Positions 26,092-34,723 of a DNA stretch of 64,000 nt are shown in pieces; the stretch's first letter is position 1; each line of letters begins with the position of its first letter. The notes under the pieces were generated by a model. It made no database searches. It was not told the DNA's origin and saw nothing but the letters and a program-made list of their open reading frames with translations. Source of the stretch: Ignavibacteriaceae bacterium (GTDB lineage Bacteria; Bacteroidota; Ignavibacteria; Ignavibacteriales; Ignavibacteriaceae); contig WBUK01000006.1 in assembly GCA_008933765.1 (NCBI GenBank), positions 62,001 to 126,000 of the forward strand, written 5' to 3'. Made by a program: the position numbers and the translations under genes.

Positions 26092-27084
26092 ATGGATCTG
26101 ACAACAACTTATCTTGGTATGAAACTTAAAAACCCGGTTGTCCCTTCGGCGGGCCCAATATCGCAGGAAGTCTCCTCGATTAAGGCGCTTGAGGATGCCG
26201 GTGCAGGCGCAGTCGTTCTCTATTCTCTGTTTGAAGAACAGATTGAACAAGAATCGCTCGCTAATTTCCACTATACTACGATGCACAACGAGTCCCACCC
26301 GGAATCAACAACTTTCTTCCCGGAGTATGTTGAGTATAAATCAGGACCCGATGAGTATCTGGAGCTTATCAGAAAAGCAAAAGAGGCGACCGACATCCCG
26401 ATTATCGCGAGCCTTAACGGTGCTTCACTCGGCGGGTGGGTCAAATATGCGCATAATATGGAAGAAGCGGGCGCTGACGCTCTCGAACTGAATATCTATA
26501 AAATAGCGACCGATTTCAACACCAATGGCAGAGAAATCGAGCAGCTATATATCGATATCGTAAAAGAAGTGAAGAAGAACATTAAAATACCTCTTGCGGT
26601 TAAATTAAGCCCCTTTTTCAGTTCAACTGCGTGGATGGCTGACCAGCTTGACCGGGCAGGCGCCGACGGCTTAGTGCTCTTCAACAGATTCTATCAACCG
26701 GATATCGACTTGGAGAACTTGGAAGTGGTGCCCAATGTGCTTCTTTCAACTCCTATGGCGATGAGGCTGCCGCTTCGCTGGATAGGCATTCTCTACGGGC
26801 GTGTTGAGTGTGACCTCGCCGCCACTTCCGGAATCTACTCCGAAAAAGATGTGATCAAAACGATCATGGTCGGGGCAAAGGTAACGCAAATGATGTCCAG
26901 CATTCTGAAATTTGGGCCGAACCACATCTCTGATGTGCTTGCAAAAATCCGTTTTTGGATGGAGGCTAACGAGTACAACTCGATTTCAGATATGCGCGGT
27001 TCGATGAGCTACATGAATGTAGGCGACCCCTCTCAGTACGAGCGGGCAAACTACATGAAGGTGATAAGTTCAGTTAAATTGTAG
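26092..27084 (+). CDS. Dihydroorotate dehydrogenase-like flavoprotein
   Basis: This 330-aa TIM-barrel FMN enzyme resembles the DHOD/PreA superfamily. It opens MDLTTTYLGMKLKNPVVPSAGP, the phosphate-side start of the barrel, and has substrate-side ALELNIY and VKLSPFFSSTAWMADQL strands. The motif set is that of the 'DHOD-like protein' group often found downstream of PFOR, not of a proven PyrD. The final strand region is less conserved. AAGGA precedes the ATG. Co-transcription with PFOR suggests a redox role, but the substrate is unknown. A terminator follows at 27132-27178. Confidence 0.85.
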   Translation: MDLTTTYLGMKLKNPVVPSAGPISQEVSSIKALEDAGAGAVVLYSLFEEQIEQESLANFHYTTMHNESHPESTTFFPEYVEYKSGPDEYLELIRKAKEATDIPIIASLNGASLGGWVKYAHNMEEAGADALELNIYKIATDFNTNGREIEQLYIDIVKEVKKNIKIPLAVKLSPFFSSTAWMADQLDRAGADGLVLFNRFYQPDIDLENLEVVPNVLLSTPMAMRLPLRWIGILYGRVECDLAATSGIYSEKDVIKTIMVGAKVTQMMSSILKFGPNHISDVLAKIRFWMEANEYNSISDMRGSMSYMNVGDPSQYERANYMKVISSVKL

Positions 27085-27131
27085 TATATTATCATTTTTT
27101 GCCTTTTTTCCGGCAGATTTACTTTCTTACC

Positions 27132-27178
27132 ACCGGCTGTTTCATTAAATTGAGGCGGCCGGTTTTTGTTTTTTTTTG
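27132..27178 (+). terminator. Terminator after the PFOR-DHOD pair
   Basis: ACCGGC pairs with GCCGGT across a 23-base loop and is followed by TTTTGTTTTTTTTT. Confidence 0.6.
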
Positions 27179-27237
27179 CAAACCAAAATTTTTGGCTGAA
27201 ACTGTTTTTTTGCTTTCACTATACTTTCAGGTGAAAA

Positions 27238-27350
27238 AGATTTTAACTGGTAACAGACTTTTAGGGAGAACGATTTTTAGTTACAACAGACTTTCAGGAG
27301 AAACTGTTTTTTGCATGCAGCAAACTTTCAGGGAAGAGCAAACTTTCGCA
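27238..27350 (+). repeat. Degenerate repeats upstream of the OPT transporter
   Basis: Units resembling ACAGACTTTCAGGGAGAA occur near 27253, 27288 and 27320 with divergent copies between. They give a misleading 90-codon open frame (27099-27371) that I do not believe is coding. The rest of the 328-bp gap (27085-27412) shows only the terminator above. Confidence 0.45.
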
Positions 27351-27412
27351 TATTTTGATTTTTACAAATAACGAAATAATCAACTAACTCATACAGAAAA
27401 AGCGGAGTATAA

Positions 27413-29416
27413 ATGAGCGGACACTCTACGGGCGAGGTCAAAGGACTTCCAAAAAACGCTTATTCCGAATTACAACCGGGCGAAAAGTATCATCCGATAA
27501 TGTCGCCCCTGAGCATCGTGCCTGAAGTAAATGTTTACACAATTTCTTTGGGCTTAGTGATGGCAATTCTCTTTTCTGCCGCAGCGGCTTACCTTGGTCT
27601 GAAGATCGGGCAGGTTTTCGAGGCTGCAATTCCTATCGCCATTATTGCGGTGGGTCTCTCGACGCTTTTGAAAAGGAAGAACGCCCTCGGCGAGAATGTG
27701 ATCATCCAGTCTGTCGGTGCCACCTCCGGCGCTGTGGTTGCCGGTGCAATTTTCACCATCCCTGCGCTGTATATCCTCGATCTTGAAGCCACCTTTTTCC
27801 AGGTGTTTCTCTCTTCACTTCTCGGCGGGTTCCTTGGGATTTTGTTCCTGATACCATTCCGGAAATATTTCGTTGCCGATATGCACGGGAAGTTCCCCTT
27901 CCCCGAGGCAACTGCAACAACTGAAGTGCTGGTTGCGGGCGAAAAGGGGGGTGCGCAGGCGCTTGTTCTCGTTTCTTCAGGGCTTGTCGGTGGGTTATAC
28001 GACTTCATCATTGCAACTTTCGGGTGGTGGAGCGAAACCTTCTCAACACGAATCGTTCCTTTTGGCGATATGCTTTATGCCAAATATAAGCTCGTTTTCA
28101 ACATTAATATCGGCGCTGCCGTAACCGGGCTTGGGTTCATCGTTGGCTTGCGTTATGCTGCAATTATCGCTGCGGGGTCGTTTGTTTCGTGGTATCTGCT
28201 GATCCCGGCGGTTTATTACATCGGGCAGTATCTTAGCAGCCCGATTGGTGCAAATATCAACGAGCTAATCGCAAAAATGAGTCCCGAAGCTATTTTCAAG
28301 AACTATGTGAGGCACATCGGTATCGGCGGAATTGCAATGGCGGGAATTATCGGCATTGTTCGTTCTTCCGGAATTATTGCGGGTGCTTTTAAGCTGGCGG
28401 CAAAAGAAATCGGCGGCGGCAAGGCTGCAACGGCAAGCACTGTAAGAACCGAAAGAGACCTCCCCATGTTTGTTATCGTAAGCGGTATTATCGCTGTTGG
28501 GTTGGGGCTTCTTTTATTCTTCAACTTTGGTGTTACCGGCAATTTGGGGCACGCTTTCCTCGGGTTGCTCATTGTGATTATTATATCATTTCTCTTCACC
28601 ACGGTCGCTGCAAACGCCATCGCGATTGTGGGTACTAACCCCGTCTCCGGGATGACTTTGATGACTCTGATCCTTTCTTCTATTGTCCTGATTTCTTTCG
28701 GAATTAAAGGGGAAGACGGAATGGTGACGGCACTTCTGATCGGCGGAGCCGTTTGTACGGCGCTTTCCTGCGCCGGTGCTTTCATCACTGATTTGAAGAT
28801 TGGATACTGGCTCGGAAGCTCACCTTACAAACAGGAAACATGGAAGTTTGTCGGAACTGCTGCTTCTGCTGCTATCGTTGGTTTGGTAATTATGGTGCTT
28901 AACGAAGCTTACGGGTTCAAGGGTGATAACGCACTTCAGGCACCTCAGGCAAACGCAATGGCTGCCGTTATCGAGCCGCTTATGTCGCAAAAACCTGCCC
29001 CCTGGCTGCTTTATATCGCAGGCGCTGCAATGGCTTTGATCTTAACAATGATTAAAGTTCCGGCTCTTGCTTTTGCGCTCGGGATGTATATTCCATTGGA
29101 ACTGAACACCCCGATTCTTGTCGGAGGGATTATTGCTCACATTGTTTCTACACGCAGCAAAAACGAAGCTCTTAATAATGCCCGTCGTGAGCGCGGAACG
29201 CTTATCGCCTCAGGTTTCATCGCCGGTGGGGCACTTATGGGTGTTATAAGTGCCGTGATGAAGTATTTAGAGTTTGACTTTATGGCGAAAGAATGGGCTG
29301 AAGGTGACGGAGCAATGTACCTCGGCTTGTTTATGTTTATCCTCCTGTGCGCCTATGTGATCTGGGATGCTATGAAAGCAAAAGCAGACCCTGATGAGGA
29401 AAACGCAGAAGCTTAA
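27413..29416 (+). CDS. OPT-family oligopeptide transporter
   Basis: This 667-aa polytopic inner-membrane protein of the OPT family is expected to take up small peptides or metal-chelate compounds by proton symport. The family pattern is visible: AAAAYLGLKIGQVFEAAIP in the first helix pair, FPEATATTEVLVAGE near residue 165, NPVSGMTLMTLIL in the middle, and VPALAFALGMYIPLELNTPILVGG near residue 550. Some 14-16 hydrophobic helices can be counted. CGGAG precedes the ATG. It is a single gene bounded by terminators; nothing nearby indicates the substrate. Confidence 0.92.
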   Translation: MSGHSTGEVKGLPKNAYSELQPGEKYHPIMSPLSIVPEVNVYTISLGLVMAILFSAAAAYLGLKIGQVFEAAIPIAIIAVGLSTLLKRKNALGENVIIQSVGATSGAVVAGAIFTIPALYILDLEATFFQVFLSSLLGGFLGILFLIPFRKYFVADMHGKFPFPEATATTEVLVAGEKGGAQALVLVSSGLVGGLYDFIIATFGWWSETFSTRIVPFGDMLYAKYKLVFNINIGAAVTGLGFIVGLRYAAIIAAGSFVSWYLLIPAVYYIGQYLSSPIGANINELIAKMSPEAIFKNYVRHIGIGGIAMAGIIGIVRSSGIIAGAFKLAAKEIGGGKAATASTVRTERDLPMFVIVSGIIAVGLGLLLFFNFGVTGNLGHAFLGLLIVIIISFLFTTVAANAIAIVGTNPVSGMTLMTLILSSIVLISFGIKGEDGMVTALLIGGAVCTALSCAGAFITDLKIGYWLGSSPYKQETWKFVGTAASAAIVGLVIMVLNEAYGFKGDNALQAPQANAMAAVIEPLMSQKPAPWLLYIAGAAMALILTMIKVPALAFALGMYIPLELNTPILVGGIIAHIVSTRSKNEALNNARRERGTLIASGFIAGGALMGVISAVMKYLEFDFMAKEWAEGDGAMYLGLFMFILLCAYVIWDAMKAKADPDEENAEA

Positions 29417-29642
29417 ACGGAAAAATAAACCGGAAAAACAAACTTAACAACCCGCATTGATTCGGGAAAAATCTGAGGTTAAAGCCGGAAAATAAAAAGA
29501 ATACAAGCTTTGATTAAAAAAAGAATCAGAGCCAAAACTGCAAAACAAAGTTGGAAACCGGCTCAGATAAAACGGTTCCTCTGTTTGGTTAACTCTAATC
29601 CCGGAGAAACCAAAAGTCTGATAAAAACCGGTTAATTTTAAA

Positions 29643-29676
29643 GGCTGCCCCTAATACTTGGGGGCGGCTTTTTTTT
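29643..29676 (+). terminator. Terminator of the OPT gene
   Basis: GGCTGCCCC pairs with GGGGGCGGC around a short TAATACTT loop, followed by eight T. The upstream stretch 29417-29642 has no gene. Confidence 0.85.
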
Positions 29677-29776
29677 AACAGACACTCAACCAAACTAATC
29701 GAAATTCATCCGGACGATTGAAACACCGTTATTCTCGCAACTTTTTTACCCATAAACCACAGAAATCCATCGGTGG

Positions 29777-29883
29777 ATTCGTTGAAAATATCGTTGCCCT
29801 AACCCGGAAAGAAATACAAGCCCGACTACCATCTATGCTTCTTTTGGTATTCGTTGAAAATATCGTTGCCCTAACCCGGAAAG
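29777..29883 (+). repeat. Perfect 35-bp direct repeat separated by 37 bp
   Basis: The identical 35-bp word starting ATTCGTTGAAAATATCG and ending AACCCGGAAAG occupies 29777-29811 and 29849-29883, with 37 unrelated bases between. The geometry is like one CRISPR repeat-spacer-repeat unit, but there are only two copies and no cas gene in the window. The repeats create an apparent 70-codon frame (29718-29930) that is not considered real. Confidence 0.7.
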
Positions 29884-29950
29884 CCGGCTTTGTTTCTTTA
29901 CAATGCTCACCTTTTCCCTGTTCAAAATAATTAGTGCCGGTGAAATTTCG

Positions 29951-29958
29951 TATCTTTG
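29951..29958 (+). promoter_or_regulatory. Probable -7 element of proS
   Basis: TATCTTTG matches TAnnTTTG exactly and would start transcription about 27 bp before the proS ATG. The -33 element is poor. Confidence 0.5.
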
Positions 29959-29991
29959 TAATTCATTTTTTATAAATTTATTACGGAAAAG

Positions 29992-31686
29992 ATGCGACAG
30001 AGCAAATCATTTATCCCTACACTTAAAGAAGTTCCTAACGATGCAGTTGTTCCAAGCCATATTTTAATGCTGCGCGGTGGCTATGTGCGCGCACTTGCGG
30101 CGGGTATCTATTCATTCCTGCCTCTGGGTTACAGGGTTGTTAAGAAAGTTTGTGAAATTATTCGTGAAGAGATGGACGCTATCGGCGGGCAGGAGTTCCA
30201 CCTCCCGGCGCTGAATCCGCGTGAAATCTGGGAAGAAACAGGGCGCGTGCAGGCTTTCGGCGATACGATGTATCACCTGAAAAACCGCGACTATGTGCTC
30301 GCACCCACTCACGAAGAAATTATTACCTTCCACGCACGCAAAGTGGTGAAATCTTACAAAGATATGCCACAGACTTGGTATCAGATTCAAACCAAGTTCA
30401 GAAATGAAGCCCGCCCCAGAAGCGGCGTTATCCGCGGGCGACAATTCCTGATGAAAGACTCATATTCGCTTGATGTGGATGAAGAAGCATTGAACAAATC
30501 GTACCGGCTTCACGACGAAGCCTACAGAAAAATTTTCACCCGTGCCGGGCTTAACTTCTTTGTGGTCGGTGCTTCAAGTGGTGCAATGGGCGGAAGCGGC
30601 AGCGAGGAGTTTATGGTTCGCTCAGACGCAGGCGAGGATGTGGTGGCGCACTGCGAAGGTTGCGGTTATGCCGCAAATCTGGAAGTGGCTACCTCTAAAA
30701 TCGATCCCGTAGGCAGAGAAAAAGATTCACGCGAAATCTATGAAATTAGCACGCCAAATGTTAAATCAATCGATGAACTTTGTGCTTTTCTGAACATTAA
30801 CGAGCGGCAAACTGCTAAATCCCGCGTCTATATCTGCGAAAACACCCCCGTGCTCATTTTAATGTCGGGTAACGACGAGGTAAACGAAACAAAACTTCAA
30901 AAAGCGCTCGGCGCCGATGTACGACCCGCCCACCCGGACGAACTGAAAGAAATTACGGGGGCAGATGCCGGCTCAATTGGGCCCGTTGGCTTTACCGGAA
31001 AAATAATTGCCGACAACAGAATTAAAGAGAGCAACAACCTCTTTTCCGGAGCAAACAAGAACGATTTCCACATCGGCGGAATTGATTTTCTGCGCGATCT
31101 CCCAAATATTCAGTACGCAGACCTGCGGTCAGTTGAATCAGGCGAGGGGTGCCCTAACTGCGGGAAACCACTCGGTGTGTTCACCGCCATTGAACTGGGG
31201 CACATCTTCAAACTCGGCACTAAATATTCCGCTTCGATGGGTGCAAACTACCTGACGGAAGAAGGAGAAGAAAAACCGATAGTGATGGGAAGCTACGGAA
31301 TTGGTGTTGAACGGGTTATTGCCTGCTCGATTGAACAAAGCCACGACGAGTACGGTATTGTCTGGCACAAGTCGATTGCGCCGTTCCAGGTGCACCTGCT
31401 CGGTTTGAACATGAAAAAAGAAGTTATCGTTGAAGCCTCCGAAAAAGTTTACAAACAACTCACCGACGCAGGCTTGGAGGTCCTTTTCGATGACAGGGAA
31501 GACGCTCAGGCGGGCTTTAAATTTAAAGATGCGGACCTGCTCGGCATGCCCATTCAGGTGATTATCGGTGAGAAAAAACTTGCCGAAAATAAGGCTGAAA
31601 TTAAAATAAGAAAATCGGGCGAGAGGCTCGAAGTTCCTTTGGAAAATTTAGCCGGCACGGTTAAAGAGCTGTTGGATAAGATTTAA
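29992..31686 (+). CDS. proS: Prolyl-tRNA synthetase (bacterial type)
   Basis: It charges tRNA-Pro with proline. The 564-aa protein is the ProS1 bacterial form. It has class II motif 1 around GYRVVKKVCEIIREEMDAIGGQE, motif 2 around FRNEARPRSGVIRGRQFLMKDSYS, an editing insertion between about residues 225 and 380, motif 3 near MGSYGIGVERVI, and a C-terminal anticodon-binding domain. Full length. The start is well placed after a -7 promoter element 35 bp upstream. A hairpin at 31776-31805 probably ends the transcript. Confidence 0.97.
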   Translation: MRQSKSFIPTLKEVPNDAVVPSHILMLRGGYVRALAAGIYSFLPLGYRVVKKVCEIIREEMDAIGGQEFHLPALNPREIWEETGRVQAFGDTMYHLKNRDYVLAPTHEEIITFHARKVVKSYKDMPQTWYQIQTKFRNEARPRSGVIRGRQFLMKDSYSLDVDEEALNKSYRLHDEAYRKIFTRAGLNFFVVGASSGAMGGSGSEEFMVRSDAGEDVVAHCEGCGYAANLEVATSKIDPVGREKDSREIYEISTPNVKSIDELCAFLNINERQTAKSRVYICENTPVLILMSGNDEVNETKLQKALGADVRPAHPDELKEITGADAGSIGPVGFTGKIIADNRIKESNNLFSGANKNDFHIGGIDFLRDLPNIQYADLRSVESGEGCPNCGKPLGVFTAIELGHIFKLGTKYSASMGANYLTEEGEEKPIVMGSYGIGVERVIACSIEQSHDEYGIVWHKSIAPFQVHLLGLNMKKEVIVEASEKVYKQLTDAGLEVLFDDREDAQAGFKFKDADLLGMPIQVIIGEKKLAENKAEIKIRKSGERLEVPLENLAGTVKELLDKI

Positions 31687-31775
31687 CCCATTTTGTTTTG
31701 AAAAAGGTTTAACTCCATACTGTTTAACCCGACAAGGTTTAACCAAAGAAGATTCAACCGCCTCTTTTGTGATAT

Positions 31776-31805
31776 AAACCCTCACAATAATATTGGTGAG
31801 GGTTT
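31776..31805 (+). terminator. Hairpin after proS
   Basis: AAACCCTCAC pairs perfectly with GTGAGGGTTT around AATAATATTG. The following T-run is weak, so it may be an attenuating or stabilising hairpin. Confidence 0.5.
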
Positions 31806-31958
31806 AACTTACTTTGTTGTAAATTTTGGGTGCATGCTTTTTTTAGCTGCATTTCAACAGTCGGATAGATGCAACCGGGTATAAGCGATAAAATTAAATG
31901 CTGATTTTGCTGCCTCACACGGTTCATTTTGGCTGCACTTCAATTATCGGATGATGTT

Positions 31959-33797
31959 ATGAAAATTGCAAAACTTACTCTTTTTGTCCTCATTTTGGGT
32001 GTTTTTGCGGCGTTTGCGCAAAACCTGAAAATTGCCTGGATCAGCGATACGCACATCGGCGCGCCCGGCTCCGACACTACATTTCTGAAACATATCAATC
32101 TGATGAATGAGACGCAAGACCTTGCTTTTCTGATTCATACCGGCGATGTTTCCGAAATTGGCTCGTGGGAACAACTCGAAAATGCCGAAAATATGCTCAA
32201 AAGCCTGAAAGTGAAATATTTTGCCGTGCCCGGAAACCATGATACGAAGTGGACGAATATGGGCGGGATGGAGTTTGTCCGGATTTTTGGCGATGATAAA
32301 TTCAGATTCGATACTCTAAACTACTCGTTTATTGGGCTTAATTCAGGGATTATTTTGCGCGGCGGCGGGGGGCATTTTGCACCCGAGCAGATCGAATGGC
32401 TAAAGGCGCAGCTTAACACCATTTCCGATAAACAGGAAATTTATTTCTTCACGCACATTCCCATGAGCGATATCGATAACTGGTATAAAGTTGTTAACTT
32501 GTTGCGAAAAAAGAACTTAAAGGCTATTTTCGTCGGGCATGGGCACGCAAATAAAGATTCGGAAGTTGACATGATCCCGCAAATTCAGGGGCTGTGTTCA
32601 ACTCCAAACCGCGGAACATACGGCTTTAACCTGATCGATATTTCAAAAGATGACCTGAAAATTACCACAGTCGGAGCCGTGAGAACCGATTCTTCATTCA
32701 GCAACACCCAATTTAAATGGTACGATAAAAAGAAATTGGCGCGGGTGAACACGCTTCCTTCCGGCTCGAAAGATTTTACCGATTACAAAGTGGTTACAGT
32801 TCACGATAAAATCGACCTTGACAAAACGATGTTAGTTTCGCCCGTTGTGCATAAAAACGGCTTTTTGGCGGCTACCTTAGATGGCGGGTTGTATAACTAC
32901 AGCAAAAATATGAAGCGCTTGTGGGCGATTGATCTCGATGCAAGAATCGTTTCACGGCCGATTGTGGTGGGCGATTATATCTATGCCGGAACAGTTGACG
33001 GCGATCTCTGCCAAATTGACTTCAATACGGGTGAAGTGCTGCAGACACTCGGTATTAACGAGCCGATTACTTCACAAATTGTCTCTTTCCCCATTTTTTT
33101 CAGGGAGAGGCAAACCACCGCAATCGTCTTCGGAACCGCTTCAGGTATCCTTTATGCTTACGAAGCAACCGAACTTACACCCGTCTGGAAAAGCAACGAA
33201 GCGAAAGGAAGAATTGAATCGATCCCCGTTGTGCTTAGCGACAGGGTAATCTACTCCGCTTGGGATGGCATGACCTACTGCTTGGATATAAGAACCGGCA
33301 AACTGAACTGGAAATGGTCAGAAAATGTCAATTTCTACTACTCAACCGCTTCGTGTATGCCTGTTACAAACGGCGATTATATATGGTTTGTTTCCCCCGA
33401 TAAAACAGTTTCCTGTGTTGATGTGTTGCTCGGTAAAACTCAGTGGAAATCGAAAGAGTTTACCGCCTGGGAATCGATCGGGCTAAGCGACGACGGTAAA
33501 ACTATATGGATTAAATCGCTTGAAAATGGGTTACATGCCCTTAATGCGCTAACGGGGAAGAAAATTAAATCATTCTCTACAAAGTGGGGCGTGGATACTA
33601 ACCCCGTGCAGATCAGGCAAGTGGGCGATGCAGCAGTATTTGGGCTGCAAAACGGTTCGTTTATGGAATTTAAAAAGGATAAACTCAACGAACTTTTCTT
33701 CCTCGGGCAGGCGCGAGGGCTTTCAATTGAAAAAATGGGCGACCTTTTTATTGCTTCAAATATGGACGGCAGAATCCTCACATTTTCACTGAAATAA
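31959..33797 (+). CDS. Exported metallophosphoesterase fused to a PQQ-type propeller
   Basis: ATG at 31959 is chosen because it begins a clean signal peptide (KIAKLTLFVLILGVFAAFA); a TTG 30 bp upstream is open but poor. The 612-aa product has all calcineurin-type phosphoesterase motifs: D30xH32 (ISDTHIG), GD at 62-63, GNHD at 92-95, H166 and GHGH at 193-196. These bind two metals and should give phosphomonoesterase or diesterase activity in the periplasm or outside. From about residue 265 the chain turns into repeated WD/PQQ-like blades with GxLYAY and GKLNWKW words. No T9SS tail is seen. The HAD phosphatase follows after 20 bp. Confidence 0.85.
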   Translation: MKIAKLTLFVLILGVFAAFAQNLKIAWISDTHIGAPGSDTTFLKHINLMNETQDLAFLIHTGDVSEIGSWEQLENAENMLKSLKVKYFAVPGNHDTKWTNMGGMEFVRIFGDDKFRFDTLNYSFIGLNSGIILRGGGGHFAPEQIEWLKAQLNTISDKQEIYFFTHIPMSDIDNWYKVVNLLRKKNLKAIFVGHGHANKDSEVDMIPQIQGLCSTPNRGTYGFNLIDISKDDLKITTVGAVRTDSSFSNTQFKWYDKKKLARVNTLPSGSKDFTDYKVVTVHDKIDLDKTMLVSPVVHKNGFLAATLDGGLYNYSKNMKRLWAIDLDARIVSRPIVVGDYIYAGTVDGDLCQIDFNTGEVLQTLGINEPITSQIVSFPIFFRERQTTAIVFGTASGILYAYEATELTPVWKSNEAKGRIESIPVVLSDRVIYSAWDGMTYCLDIRTGKLNWKWSENVNFYYSTASCMPVTNGDYIWFVSPDKTVSCVDVLLGKTQWKSKEFTAWESIGLSDDGKTIWIKSLENGLHALNALTGKKIKSFSTKWGVDTNPVQIRQVGDAAVFGLQNGSFMEFKKDKLNELFFLGQARGLSIEKMGDLFIASNMDGRILTFSLK

Positions 33798-33817
33798 TTC
33801 AGAGGCGCGACGCTTTA

Positions 33818-34462
33818 ATGAGCCTGAAATACAAAATCTACATTTTCGATATCGACGGGACGCTTACCAGCACTAACAGGCTGATTTTCGACTCGTTTAA
33901 CCATATTTACGATAAATATTTCGGAAAAGTACTCACTCCCGAAGAGGTGATTGCGCTGTTTGGACCTACTGAAGAGGAGATAATCACCGAGCTTTTCGGC
34001 GAAAATGCCGAACAGGCTATTGTTGAATATTTCGACTATTACGAGAAAAACCACGGGATTGCCGCACTCCACGAGGGGATTGCCCCAATGCTCGATTTTC
34101 TGATTTCGCAAGGTGCACGAATTGCCGCTTTCACGGGCAAAGGGCGCCGCTCGGCGGAGATTACGCTGAGGGAACTCGGCATTTTTGATAAAATTGAGTT
34201 GCTCGTCTCCGGTGATGATGTTACAAAACAGAAGCCTTCCGGCGAGGGAATTTCTAAGATTTTGGCGCATTTTCGGGCACCCGCCAATTTAGCGGTGATG
34301 ATTGGCGATTCTATCTCGGATATTAAAGCCGCTCGGGAGTCCGGCGTCGAGGTCGCATCAGTTCTCTGGGATTGCTACGCAATAGAAGCCGTGAAAAAAC
34401 TGAACGGCGGGATGACTTTCAGCACTCCCGAGGAGCTTTTAGAGCATTTTACAGGAGGGTAA
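33818..34462 (+). CDS. HAD-family hydrolase, phosphoglycolate-phosphatase-like
   Basis: This 214-aa cytoplasmic Mg-dependent phosphatase of the HAD superfamily shows motif I DIDGTLT (nucleophile Asp11, acid/base Asp13), motif II Thr106 in AAFTGKG, motif III lysine in TKQKPSG (137 or 139) and motif IV GDSISD (Asp164, Asp168). A small helical cap lies at about 20-85. The layout fits phosphoglycolate/pyrophosphatase (Gph/PpaX) enzymes, but the substrate cannot be read from sequence. It starts 20 bp after the metallophosphoesterase gene, so the pair are likely co-transcribed. Confidence 0.87.
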   Translation: MSLKYKIYIFDIDGTLTSTNRLIFDSFNHIYDKYFGKVLTPEEVIALFGPTEEEIITELFGENAEQAIVEYFDYYEKNHGIAALHEGIAPMLDFLISQGARIAAFTGKGRRSAEITLRELGIFDKIELLVSGDDVTKQKPSGEGISKILAHFRAPANLAVMIGDSISDIKAARESGVEVASVLWDCYAIEAVKKLNGGMTFSTPEELLEHFTGG

Positions 34463-34723
34463 CCCTCTCCATTAGGCGGCGGGTGAAGTTTTGAGTTGTA
34501 ACAGGGCGACATCTTTAAATGTTTACTGCCGGATAAAGCATTTTTTTTGTTGTTGAATTATGAGTTGTATTCGGGCGACATCTCGTTCTCTGAAACAGCT
34601 TTCTATGAAAGAGGGCGATTATAGTTCTTAATCGTTTTTTTTCGGGAGAATGGTGCCGTAATTCACAATTTCCTCTAAAAAGCCCGAATTATTGATTAGT
34701 TAAACAAGAAAGATTAATTTAGA

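Noticed and set aside
27099..27371. 90-codon frame after the DHOD-like gene
   Set aside because: It covers a terminator and degenerate DNA repeats; the amino-acid composition is repeat-driven.
29718..29930. 70-codon frame
   Set aside because: It is created by the two copies of the 35-bp repeat; no ribosome site.
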